From NCBI GenBank assembly GCA_963277665.1, contig OY728145.1:952917033-952981032 (forward strand): a stretch of 64,000 nucleotides of DNA, in the 5' to 3' direction. This DNA comes from Viscum album. Taxonomy: Eukaryota; Streptophyta; Magnoliopsida; Santalales; Viscaceae. The notes under the pieces were generated by a model, which saw only the letters and a list, made by a program, of their open reading frames with translations, searched no databases and had not been told where the DNA came from. Shown here in pieces: positions 11,933 through 22,255 of the stretch. Both the position numbers and the translations under genes were made by a program. How positions within the stretch are numbered: the first letter of the stretch is position 1; every line of letters starts with the position of its first letter.

Positions 11933-12650
11933 GGAAAGTGAAATTCCTATGAGTACTGCTTATAAATTGGATACAGATGAAACTGGGAAACCAGTGGATC
12001 AAACCAATTATAGAGGAATGATTGGAAGCTTACTTTACCTTACTGCTAGTAGAATAGATATTATGTTTAGTGTGTGTATGTGTTCAAGATTTCAAGCTAA
12101 TCCAAATGAATCTCATTTACTTTTCGTTAAAATAATTTTTAAATATCTTAAACAAACTATAAACATTGGTTTGATTTACCCAAAATGACAACCCTTTGAG
12201 TTAATGAGTTATTTAGATGATTATTGTGTTGGTTGCAAGTTGGATAGAAAAAGTACATCAAGAACATGTCATTTATTAGGAAAATCTTTAGTATCTTGGT
12301 GTAGTAAGAAGCATAATTCTGTAGCATTATCCACTACCAAAGCATAGTACATAGCTACTGGTAGTTTCTATGCACAAATTATGTGGATGAAACACACTCT
12401 TTTGGACTATGGAAATGACTTTAGGCATGTTTCAATCAACTGTGACAATACTAGTACAATAAATATCTTGAAGAACCCTATGTCTCACTCTAGGACCAAA
12501 CACATTGATGTAAGGAACCATTTCATTAGAGGTCATTACCAAAAGGGTGATATTAATCTTGACTTTATAGGCACTAAACATCAACTAGCCAACATTTTCA
12601 CTAAACCATTGAGTTCATATAGGTTAATTTACATTAGACACGAGTTATGA
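11919..12650 (+). pseudogene. Broken RNase H and pol C-terminus, copy 1
   Basis: Continues pol in a new frame: IPMSTAYKLD, YRGMIGSLLYLTASRIDI, then the RNase H part (GCKLDRKSTSRTCH; ALSTTKA). A stop at 12347 falls where copia has the conserved Glu, and another stop lies at 12186. The C-terminal landmarks NTSTINILKNPMSHSRTKHID and HQLANIFTKPLS are well kept. The pol stop is at 12648-12650. The domain would remove the RNA strand during cDNA synthesis. Confidence 0.9.
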
Positions 12651-13029
12651 ATGTTTAACCTCAATCGGTAGCTATCCTCACCAATGTATAATTCTCAGCA
12701 ATGTGAAAACCTCACTGATAGAAAACCTCACTGATGTTAAAACCTCACTGATAGAAAACCTCACCGATGTAAAAACCTCACTGATAGAAAACCTCATCGA
12801 TGTAACCTCAGAGATTGAAAATTCCCACTGATGTTCGCTGTTTTAAAACTTCTGTATGACGCCAGAATCAGTATCATTTTTATTTTATTTCATTTTGTTT
12901 ATCGGTTTTATGATTCATAAATGATAAAACTAAAGTATGAGATATTTCAAAATCCACCGAGCCTCAAACCTTAACCCCTGAACCTTAGCCACTAAATCCA
13001 TAGAGAACCTTAAATCCTTCAAACCAGTG
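12651..13029 (+). repeat. pol-ORF3 spacer with a tandem array of aaaacctcactgat(a/g) units
   Basis: Between 12706 and about 12800, units of roughly 16-18 bases (aaaacctcactgatag, aaaacctcaccgatgt) follow one another, with looser variants on either side. The core ACCGAT/ACTGAT is the core repeated in U3 of both LTRs. At 12664-12671 the reverse-complement form atcggtag also occurs. The spacer from the pol stop to the next ATG is about 380 bases, so the downstream ORF is not a direct extension of pol. Confidence 0.8.
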
Positions 13030-15870
13030 ATGGAAAAAACCAAACTTCCTATCGTCATAGATGACTCTATTGAGCCTAAAACAAAGAAGCAAAGGACCAA
13101 ACAAGAATCAAGTGGTAGTGTAAGTGTTGCTAGAACTAGGTCGGGAAGACAACCAGTGAATCCTCATCTACAAAATCGAGTTATTGTGATTGAAAAGGAA
13201 CTATGTGTAGAATGGCTGCTTCCTAGCAGGTCCTTAGTGCTCTATATTCTGGAAGATCAAAAATGGGTAGAGTGTTTTTCAAACAAAAATGGTCCTTACT
13301 TTCCAAAATTAGTGAAATAGTTCTACAATTTTTTATCCTTTGAAGAATCGGAGAATGAATATCGAGTATCTTATTTTGTCAATGGAAAGGAACTATCGCT
13401 CTCATCTGTTGAATTGGATGAGTGCTTGAAAGTTCCACATGAAGGAGTTTCTGGATATGTCGCGAGAGCCATGACACCTACTAGTGAAATTTTCTTTTAT
13501 GATACTGCATTGGAAGAACTGACTGGTGATAGAAGTCAAAGACAAGTAGTTGCTGCAGAAATGGATTGAGAGAACAGATTGTTTTTCAAATTTTTTCAAC
13601 ATGTCTTGATACCGAGGAGAGGAGACTTTGAAAATTTGAGATATCAGGATATCTATCTCCTGCACCTCTTAAGACATTGTGTAAAGGTTAATTTATGCAC
13701 ATTTCTGATGCTCCAGATGGAAGATAGGACAAGGATGAAATCAAAGTCAAATGCCTTTTTCTTTGCTAAGTTTATCTCTGTGATGATCTAGGTAAAAGGG
13801 GTTGCTGAGTCTCATGATGAGAAAGTGGTAGTGAAGAATAACTTCTATATCACAACTACAGTTTGTATGTACATGAAAATAAATTGGAACCCTTGGAGAG
13901 GATAATGGGTCAATGATGACCAGAGGGTGTATGACAAGTATAATCTGCTGACTCATCCTTCAAGACTAGAGAATGTGAGGGATCCAGGTCTGGGACCTGA
14001 TGAAGAGGAGCCATAATACAGTTTTGATTCAGAATAGGAAGAGTCCTCTTCTGATGAAGGAGGATACCCTGACATGCCTCCTTTCCCAGCTCTTGAAAAT
14101 CTAGATCAACATATATCAGATTAGGAATAAGCTACTTTAGAAGCTATTGAAGTGACTGCTATAGAAAAATGAAGAAGATGTTCATGAGAGTGAATCATCT
14201 CTGTCAGTTGATTTGAGACTAATTCCAGTGATGGGAAAATCCTTAGTACCTACTGATGAAGCAAATGAAGATGGCATACCCTTACCTAATCCAGAAGACC
14301 CTCCTGCTGCTACAGTAATGGAATTGATAGTGGAAGATTATCCTCAGGATGAAATACTTGTTGAGAATGATGTTGTGAATGATGTTGAGAATGTTGTTAT
14401 CCTAATTGAGGATGCACCCATTGAGGGGGAGCATCGATCTTAGTTTGGAAGTGTTACAATGGATGTTGGCTTTAATTATTGGGCAGAAGACCCTGGTTTT
14501 ATAGTCTGTGGTTTAGACTTTTCATATTCAAATAATGAGGCATCTCACAATAGACCTAAGATTACTTATGATGTCGGTTCTAAGTTATTTCCTGAAGATG
14601 TGGTCAGTATTCATGACCTAGATAATGTGAAGAAAAACCATAAGGAATGTTTTGTGGAAGAGGTAAATAAAATGGAAGTTTCTATGGTATCTTCAATTCA
14701 ATCAGTTATGACCGACGATGTGGTCAGTTTAGCCTCTGAAAGAGCATCTTCAGTAGTTTCACCTGCTGATTTGATTACCAAGGCTGATATGGATATCTTA
14801 AGGGATGAGTTGAAAGAATATTTTTGTGCCTCATTTGCTGAGATGAAGCACAGTTTTGCTGAATAAATGGTTATGCTGGAAAGATCTTTTGAACTATCTC
14901 TTGCATGTAATTTATCAACTTTATGGGTGAAATAGTTGTAGAAGTTAAAGAATGTCAGGCTCAAGATTATAGACTTGAAGCAGATCTTGATTCTCTAAAA
15001 GAATCTTTTGTTTCATTAGACGCTTACATCAGCTCAAAATCACATGATGATAAGGACTTATCTTTTGTGAAGAGTGTTTTAAGTTAGATGGTTTCAGTAT
15101 TTGAAGGTTTCAAAACTTCTATAACAGATCATATTAAAACCTAGGAATCCGATGTTAAAAATATTATCAGTGGTTTTCCCAAAAGAATCAAAGAGACTAT
15201 ATCTTTCTCTCCTGTTTCTCTTGCATCTAAAACTTTGATGGATTTTAGTCAAATTCGAGCTATGATGAAAGAGGAACTTGGTTCTGCCTCAACCAGTGGC
15301 TCTGTGGACTCATCTGAACTGAGCAGAGTTGTTCTCTCTACCAGAGATTCAGCCAGAGAAATTATGAAGATAGTCCAAGACTAAATGAGAGAAGCCTATG
15401 CCTATCAAAAAGAATTGAATGAAAAGGTTGACTCTTATTTCTCCAAAATTTACACAAAGAACCAAATGAGTAGTCATTTTTAGCTTCTTATTGAGAATAT
15501 GAAACTGCCTCCTATCAATCAAGCCTGTAGACGGCAAGTTAGAAAGCTCAGAGAACTGACTCCAGCTTTGGAAACGTTTATGGAGAACAATGATGACTTC
15601 ATATCTGCTATGTAGAGAGGCGGTGGAATCATTATGGATTTCATAAATCTGTTTCTACCTTTTCTGCATGTTGATGCCAGGATAGTAATTGTCCCTCCTA
15701 CTTTTCATGCCTCTGCCTCTACTACTTCTCCAATTCAGGTGACTCCTGCTCAAGCCATTCGAAGCCTCACACCTATGATCTCACAAAGGACTCCTCAATA
15801 CAGGTCAGATACAATGTCTGTTTCTCAGCCTCCTATGGTCTTTTCAGGAATTCCTAAGCCTTCACAGTAA
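13030..15870 (+). pseudogene. Broken third ORF (Sirevirus env-like ORF)
   Basis: A long region of coding character follows pol, in the position where Sireviruses carry a so-called env-like ORF. It starts at the ATG at 13030 (MEKTKLPIVIDD), then a basic patch (KTKKQRTK), a folded-looking part (VEWLLPSRS; LSLSSVELDECLKVP), acidic stretches near 14000-14450 and a probable coiled coil from about 14630 to 15620. The end is rich in Pro, Ser and Thr (to 15870). It carries many stops (13318, 13567, 13789 and others) and frameshifts near 14165 and 14925. I see no signal peptide and no convincing membrane segment, so an envelope role is not supported by this copy. Function unknown. Confidence 0.75.
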
Positions 15871-16463
15871 TCCTCGCCACCTGAATCCTCTTCTGACCCC
15901 AAGGGAAAATATCACATTGATAATGTGGATTGATCCAATGGATGGACTGTTTGATAGGAACCATATATTTTTTTCTGTCTTTGTACTTTTTTGTCACATT
16001 TAATACAAGTGAATTTCTTCTATTCCTATTATTCCTCTTCCCTTTATTATTTCCCACTTTTTGATTATCACAAAGGGGGAGAAATATTTTACATAGGAGG
16101 AGAAATATTCTCTAAGTATGAACTCATAGGGAGAACTATTAGTGAAAGGGGGAGTAATTTTATCTAAGAGTTATCATGAATTGCTCTTTTGATACCTCTC
16201 AATCTCATCTTCTAATACTAGTATCGTTTCTCTCATCTTCTGATATCATTTCCTTTAGTTCTCTGATGTTCTCTAATACCACTAAATTTTACCTATGATA
16301 TCATTTTTTCTTCTTTTATCTCTGACACATTTAATTATATCTTTGATAAATTATGTTTTATACCATATTGTTTTCTCTGAGAAAATTGAGCTAAATTATA
16401 TATCCTCTAAAAAATTATTTTTTTAATATCATATGTTTTGATTATTAAAAAGGGGGAGATTTC
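15871..16463 (+). promoter_or_regulatory. Multiple polypurine tracts before the 3' LTR
   Basis: Five A/G-rich tracts lie at 16072-16083 (aaagggggagaa), about 16094-16103, 16127-16134, 16143-16154 (tgaaagggggag) and 16446-16459 (aaaaagggggag). The last adjoins the LTR and should be the working plus-strand primer. The first and last share about ten more bases upstream (ttttgattat). Multiple tracts are a known Sirevirus trait. The intervening DNA (16160-16440) is T-rich with repeated 'tctgat' strings and no gene. Confidence 0.8.
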
Positions 16464-16714
16464 TGACCTCACCTGTTTTGATAATCCCAATTATGCTTTC
16501 ATATACTTTGATAATCTCATTCTAATTTTTTTCTATATATTAATTCTTTCCATCTGTGCTCAAGATGATAATAATATTAAAATAATCCCTGAGATATTTT
16601 AATCTTTGTTTATCCATGTTTATATATGTTCTGAATTAGTTCTAGCCCATTCGGATATGTTGGGTATGAAACAGATAAGTATTAAGTTACTGGTCTGCGT
16701 TTTAGCTAGAGCTA

Positions 16715-17110
16715 CTGATACTTAGCCTACCAATAGATAGATATTCACTGACACACCAGAGTTACCGGTAAGCAAAAATAAAGTCAACCGATATAGAACA
16801 GACCAGAGATACTGATAGATAGATGTCTACCGATAGATCCAGTTCACATACAGTTAATGATTCAAGTATAGTTACCAATATATCAAGCTACCGATAGAAG
16901 TATTCTAATAGTGTAAGTCTACCGATAAGTTCAAACAGCTACTGATGCATCGAGCTACCGATGGAGAGACAGCTACTGATAACAAGAGCTACCGATAGAA
17001 CTAAATTCACTGGTATATGATCTACCGATGCAAGTTCAACAGAGCTACCGATGCATGTTCAAAAGAGCTACTGATGGAAGGTCATGTGATACAAAGTCCA
17101 CCGTGCATGT
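16715..17110 (+). promoter_or_regulatory. U3 motif cluster, LTR 2
   Basis: The same series of ctaccgat(a/g) variants as in LTR 1, in the same order and spacing. Several positions that are mutated in one LTR keep the consensus in the other. Confidence 0.7.
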
Positions 17111-17305
17111 CTACCAATAAAACGCTACTAATCTTGACCAACCAGTCAAACCCTATACTCTTCATAATATTTATTTAATTAGCTAATGGTTAAATTTGAT
17201 GGTTTTAATACAGTTAATGTTATTTAATGATTTCAGTTGCATGTCAGGGAACCGTACCTAGTACACATGAAAAAGGCGATTATTCATTTCTGCCGAAGCT
17301 GAAAG

Positions 17306-17315
17306 CTATAAAGGG
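17306..17315 (+). promoter_or_regulatory. TATA box of Sirevirus LTR 2
   Basis: CTATAAAGGG, identical to the LTR 1 box at 6575. It would drive transcription of the second internal region. Confidence 0.65.
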
Positions 17316-18401
17316 AAGGAAATAGAACACTGGAACATACATACCAAAAGATATAGATTCATATGACACTCCATGAAATCAAAAAAGAAGATAAACGAAG
17401 GTTGAAAGAGAAAGAGATGAACAATCATTCAAATGTGGAGAATTTTGTTTTCTCTAGTCTACATCCATACTCCAAGAATCCTAGACATACACGAAGAAAA
17501 TTATTCTAGAGGAGAACACTAGATGCATCTTGATTGAATAAATACAAAAAACATTTCATGCAAACAGGCTGCTAAGCTGGACCAAGAATCAAAGAAGAAA
17601 ACGACACTCTATTTTCCGAGAAAAACCAGAGAAGGACTCAGAAGCTTTTCTGATAAACCAAACGAGTCCAGAGCTGCCCTGCAAATCACTAAAGAATTTA
17701 TAAACTCAATCATATTTCTCTTTAGTGATTCTTTCATTACATTTTGAGTAGTGTGTGTATCCTATTTATTTTACACACACTGTCTCCTGTGCTAAAATGG
17801 AGGATTCTTAAATCCTCACTCAAACTCCATAACTTTTTGTTTCCCACTGTGGATGGTGGTAGAGGTTGAGTAAGACCTGAACAGCCTATGAGTTGTTGTT
17901 TGTTTTCCCATGAAGAACTGTGGTAGAGGTCTTTGTACCTGGAGAGTATTGTATTGTTGTTTACCCCAGATCCAGGGTGTGGATCAATTGATATAAATTG
18001 TTGAGAGGACTAAGTCTCGGCTTGAGACTGGACCTCTTGGTTAACTTTGCTATGCTTTTATTTTAATTCTTAGCATTGCATATATATTTTACATAGTATT
18101 CTACCTATTACTTTGAAATACAAAACTATTTTAAAGATACTTTGATAGTTAAATTCACAAGTGTTTATACTTATTGTAAACCAGTAGGATAGTTTCAAAA
18201 GTTAATTTTATCTTCAAATGAAGTTAACTGAGACCTGATCAATCTTTGATAAATTAATTGAACCTTTACACTCGGTGAAGATTCACTACAGTTGAACATT
18301 GTTTTTTTAAATTGGGGTATTTTAATAGAAATATTTTTTAACATAAATTTTAATTGTAACTCAATTCACCCCCCTCTTGAGTATCCACTCCAAAAAACAT
18401 T

Positions 18402-18413
18402 TGGTATCAGAGG
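18402..18413 (+). promoter_or_regulatory. Primer binding site, copy 2
   Basis: TGGTATCAGAGG, 11 of 12 bases of the usual plant initiator-Met site, two bases after the end of LTR 2. Confidence 0.9.
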
Positions 18414-18543
18414 TTTGTTTTTGTTCAAGGATTTTTGAAGTACTCTGTTTTTTAACTATGATTTTAGTTGTATCTTTAAAGATCTTAAATTTCTGTTAGT
18501 TCTAAATTTTTATCTCTTTAAAAATATTTTCTAAAATCTAGTT

Positions 18544-20265
18544 ATGAATAATAGACTAAAGGGTGCTGCAACTAACCGGCCACCTTTCTTCAATGGTACA
18601 AACTATGCCCAGTGGAAACTGAAAATGAAAATTCATTTAGAAAGTATGGGTTTTGATATTTGGACTGCTATAGAGTCTCAATATAAAATTCTAGAAACTA
18701 AAAGAAAAAATTGGGATGAACCTACAAAGACTGCTTACAATAATAATTGTAAATCTATGAATGTTATGTACTGTTCTTTAAAGGATGAAGAGTTTAATAC
18801 AATTTCTTCTTCTAAAACTGCCTTTGAAATATGTGATACTTTGAGTGTTTCTCATAAAGGAACAACCAATGCTAAAGTAATGAGATTGAATACTTATACT
18901 ATTAATTATAACAATTTTAAAATAAAAACTGATGAACCTATTTTTGATATGTATCTCAGGTTTAATGAGATAGTCAATACAATGAGTTCACCTGGTAAAG
19001 CTATTCCAGCAATGGAACAAATTATGAGGATACTGAGATGTCTGTCAGAATGATGGAGAGGCACCTCTGTTTCAATCAGAGAGTCATGTGACATTGGAGC
19101 ACTACTAGTAAAGGAGATTATTGGTAAATTAATGATGTATGAGGAAGAAATAAAAGTGAATAAGGAGGAAGATGATGAACCTAAGATAAAATCTGTAGCT
19201 TTCAGGTCTACTACATCTATGAGTAAAGACAAGGAGAAAATGAAAATACCTACTAAGAGTTCAACCAGTGAAGATTCTGATTTAGATAGTGATGCTGAGA
19301 TAGATGAAATATCCAGGAGATTCAAGAAGTTTTATAGGGAGAATAAATTCATTATGAAATCTAACTAAAAAGGAAAGTATGACAACATGGGACACTGAAG
19401 GAAGGATAGGAAAAAAGCTGACAAGGATAATGAAATAGTCTGCTATGAGTGTAAAAGGAAAGGACACATCAAAGCTGATTGTCCAAAGTTAAAAGTAAAA
19501 AAAATATGATTATAAGGACAATAAGTATAAGAAAGCTATGAAGGATACCTGGAGTCCATCTGAAGACAGCACAAGTGAATCTGAAGCTACTGATTCTGAG
19601 AAGAATCCTACCAACATGTGTTTCATGACCAACACATCTGAGGTAACCTTAGATACTCCTGTTTTAAATTCCTATTATTCTAGAGATGATGCAGACTCTG
19701 ATTCTAATTCTGAAAACATGACTAGTGAGGAATTATTTGAATATTGCGATATGTTGGAGGAGACATGCAATGAACTTAAGGATAAATACAAATCATTAAA
19801 GAAACCGAATGCTCTCACTACTACTGTTAAAACCGAAATTACTTTTGAAGAAGAGAAGAATGCTCAACTATTAAAGGAAAATAGAGAACTAAAAATGTCA
19901 ACTGAGAAACTCAGAAAAGACTTAGAGAAGTTTACAAATGGAAAAGACACTCTTACTCAAATGTTAGGTAATCAAGTTGCACCTAAATACACTACTGCTT
20001 TGGGATACCAACCTGGATAGAGACAGCTTGTTAAGAATCGATTTATTCCTAAGTCTGGACAAAATTATGCTTATTCTAGTTAAGGAAATCCCTATGCTTC
20101 AACCAGTTATTCATATGGTTATAGATCAACTAATGTTTATCTTCCAAAATATATTTACTCTATATTCATATGAGACCCATAAGACAAATATGGGTACCTA
20201 AATCTTTGATTGCTAACCTTTCAGGACCCAAGAAGATCTCGGTACCAAAATCATTTCCTATCTAA
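18544..20265 (+). pseudogene. gag: Broken gag of Sirevirus, copy 2
   Basis: The frame opens at 18544 (MNNRLKGAATNRPPFF) and is intact for 169 codons to a TGA at 19051-19053. The CCHC knuckle at 19441-19482 is complete (CYEC...GH...C), unlike copy 1. Further stops lie near 19366 and 19397. There is an indel near 19500, a TAG at 20018 shared with copy 1 (at 9293), and a one-base deletion near 20160. The gag frame ends with a TAA at 20263-20265, again shared with copy 1. It keeps more of the N-terminal half than copy 1. Confidence 0.88.
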
Positions 20266-20278
20266 ATCTGTTTTGTAG

Positions 20279-20710
20279 GAAACATGCTTAAAGCGTCCTC
20301 ACAAGAATTTATGGTACATGGATAGTGGATGTTCATGACATATGTATGGATATTATTCATGCTTCAAAAGGTTAATAAAGTTTTATGGAGGCCATTTCAC
20401 CTTTGGTGATAATTCTAAAGGAAAGACCATCGGCCTAGGCCAGATTGGTAACTCTTATTCAGTTTTAATTTCTAAAGTTTTATTTGTTGATGGACATAAA
20501 TATAACCTGTTAAGTAATTATCAATTATGTGATGATGGTTTTAATGTGAATTTTGAAAATTATTCTTGTAATATTTTTAATTCTGAAAATGTTTTATTAT
20601 TTTCTACTTTAAGAAATGAAAAAGTTTATGCAGTTGATTTAAATTCTTTAGCTAAGAAAAATGTTACATGCCTAACTACCTTTCATAAAGAGTCTTGGAT
20701 TTGGAACTAA
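20279..20710 (+). pseudogene. Broken protease segment, copy 2
   Basis: DSGCS is kept at 20321-20335, but the next codon is TGA (a CGA-to-TGA change is likely). The frame then stays open through the KVLFVD, CDDGFNV and NEKVYAVDLNSLAKKN stretches to a TAA at 20708-20710. As in copy 1, this frame is +1 relative to the gag end and is preceded by a TAG (20276-20278). Confidence 0.83.
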
Positions 20711-21494
20711 ATATTAGGACACTAAAACATCTATTCACGTAAAAAAATTAACTAGGAAGAACTTAGTTAGAGACCTACCTAATCATGAATTCCCAAATGA
20801 CAATGTTTGTAATCCATGTCAAAAGGGAAAGCAACATAAAGTTTCTTTTAAATCAAAGAAAGAATTTTCAACTTCTCAACCTCTCGAGCTGGTTCACATG
20901 GACTTTATTAGACCATCAAGAGTTTCTAGTTTAAATGGGAAGCACTATTTCTATGTTCTAGAATATGACTTTTCTAGATATACTTGGGTATACTTCCTAG
21001 CTCACAAAAGTGAAGCTTGTTCTTACTTGGTTAAATACTCCATATCTGTTGAGAATCTTAGTGGTCTTAAGATTAAAACCCTAAGAAGTTATCATGGCCG
21101 TGAGTTTGAAAATAATGAATTTGAATCTTATTTCTCACACAATGGCTATAGTCACAACTTTTCTTCTCCTAGAACACCTCAGCAGAATGGTGTAGTAGAA
21201 AGAAATAATATAACCCTTCAAGAAATAGCTAGAACCATGCTTAATGATTATGACCTGCCTATTTACTTTTGGGTTGAAGCTGTGAATAGATCTTGTTATA
21301 TTATTAATAGAGTCTTAATTATACTAGTTCTTAAGAAGACCCCTTATGAGTTGTGAAATAATAGAAAACCTAAAGTTAGTTACTTTAGAGTCTTTCACTG
21401 TATTGTTTTTATTCATAATACAAAGGATAATCTGGACAAGTTTGCTTCTAAGAGTGATGATGGAATTTCTCTTAGTTATTCGTTAACTAGCAAG
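20711..21494 (+). pseudogene. Truncated integrase, copy 2
   Basis: The zinc domain keeps the CxxC pair (CNPCQKGK) lost in copy 1, but the first His is Asn. In the core, both catalytic Asp positions are Tyr (EYDFSRYTW instead of VDDFSRYTW; RSYHGREF), while the Glu in NGVVERNN is kept. The 20898-21356 frame is otherwise open. Similarity to copy 1 ends at about 21494, which matches about 10770 there. RT, RNase H, ORF3 and the 3' LTR are absent. Confidence 0.87.
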
Positions 21495-22255
21495 TATATG
21501 ATGTCTTGAAAAAAAATTGACTAATAATAAGAACCATGATATTTTATGTATAGACATCAGTAGTGAGATGGGGTTTTCTAGAGTACACCCAATATAAAAT
21601 ATCATGAGAATAGGGGTTTTACATGGTTTTAAATTTTACAATATCACTTGAGTGAGAAGGGATATCCCTTGTAATTCCATTGTGGTATCCCTTGAGTGTG
21701 AATAATATGTTATATACTATTTGGGTTACATACCATGAGTTAAATGGGATGGTTTGGGATATAAGGACTTCCAAGAATACACTATAGGTAAATATTTCGT
21801 ATTTGGAATGGGTCTCAAAACTACATGTTTATATATGGGATATCTGATTTTTTAAGGTGACATAATTCTGGTATGAAGATAATTTGAGTTGTTTCATGTG
21901 ACATGGTGTGCTTTTTAGCAGTTTTGTTAGTTATTTCTGGTGATTGTGTTTCCTAAGAAAAATTAATCTAATGATATTGGTAATATTTGTATGTCCACCT
22001 TATCTTAGTGTTAATAATAATAGTTGAGGAATTTGGGATTCATATTAGGTCATCATACACCCCTACCGACACACAATACATCTTTCATAATGTATATGGT
22101 TATACCTTTTTGTTTTTTATTAGGGCACCTTCATCACTTCGATCATGTAATATATAATGTTATAGAATTTGGTGGAGGATGGGGATTCATAAATTATTTT
22201 ATGGGATATAGGACATAGTCATTTATATTTTCCATTTTTTATATTTTCTTCCATG
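21495..22255 (+). repeat. Block X, copy 0, right part
   Basis: Aligns with 25288-26045, 47466-48235 and 62118-62880: 'gatgtcttgaa', the 'ggggttttctagagtacacc' stretch, 'tttatatatgggatat' and the end 'ccatgtattgg'. It completes the X copy split at 5733. Next to it, with no spacer, the next X copy begins. Confidence 0.78.

Larger units (their letters stand above)
16464..18399 (+). repeat. Sirevirus LTR 2, 1936 bp, shared by both internal regions
   Basis: Homologous end to end with 5734-7673. It begins TGACCTCACC directly after the polypurine tract and ends ACA before a primer site. It is therefore both the 3' LTR of the first internal region and the 5' LTR of the second. Confidence 0.92.
5734..21494 (+). 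mobile_element. Tandem Sirevirus-type Ty1/copia retrotransposon (LTR-INT-LTR-INT, 3' truncated)
   Basis: A copia element with the order gag, protease, integrase, RT, RNase H and an extra ORF before the 3' LTR, which is the Sirevirus (SIRE1/Endovir/Opie) plan. LTR 5734-7673, internal 7674-16463, LTR 16464-18399. The second LTR is followed by its own primer site and a second internal region that ends inside integrase at about 21494. The left edge begins TG within block X, and block X resumes on the right after a loss of about 120 bp compared with the intact copy near 25165-25288. No target-site duplication can be seen because the 3' end is missing. All reading frames carry stops or frameshifts. 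Confidence 0.9.
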
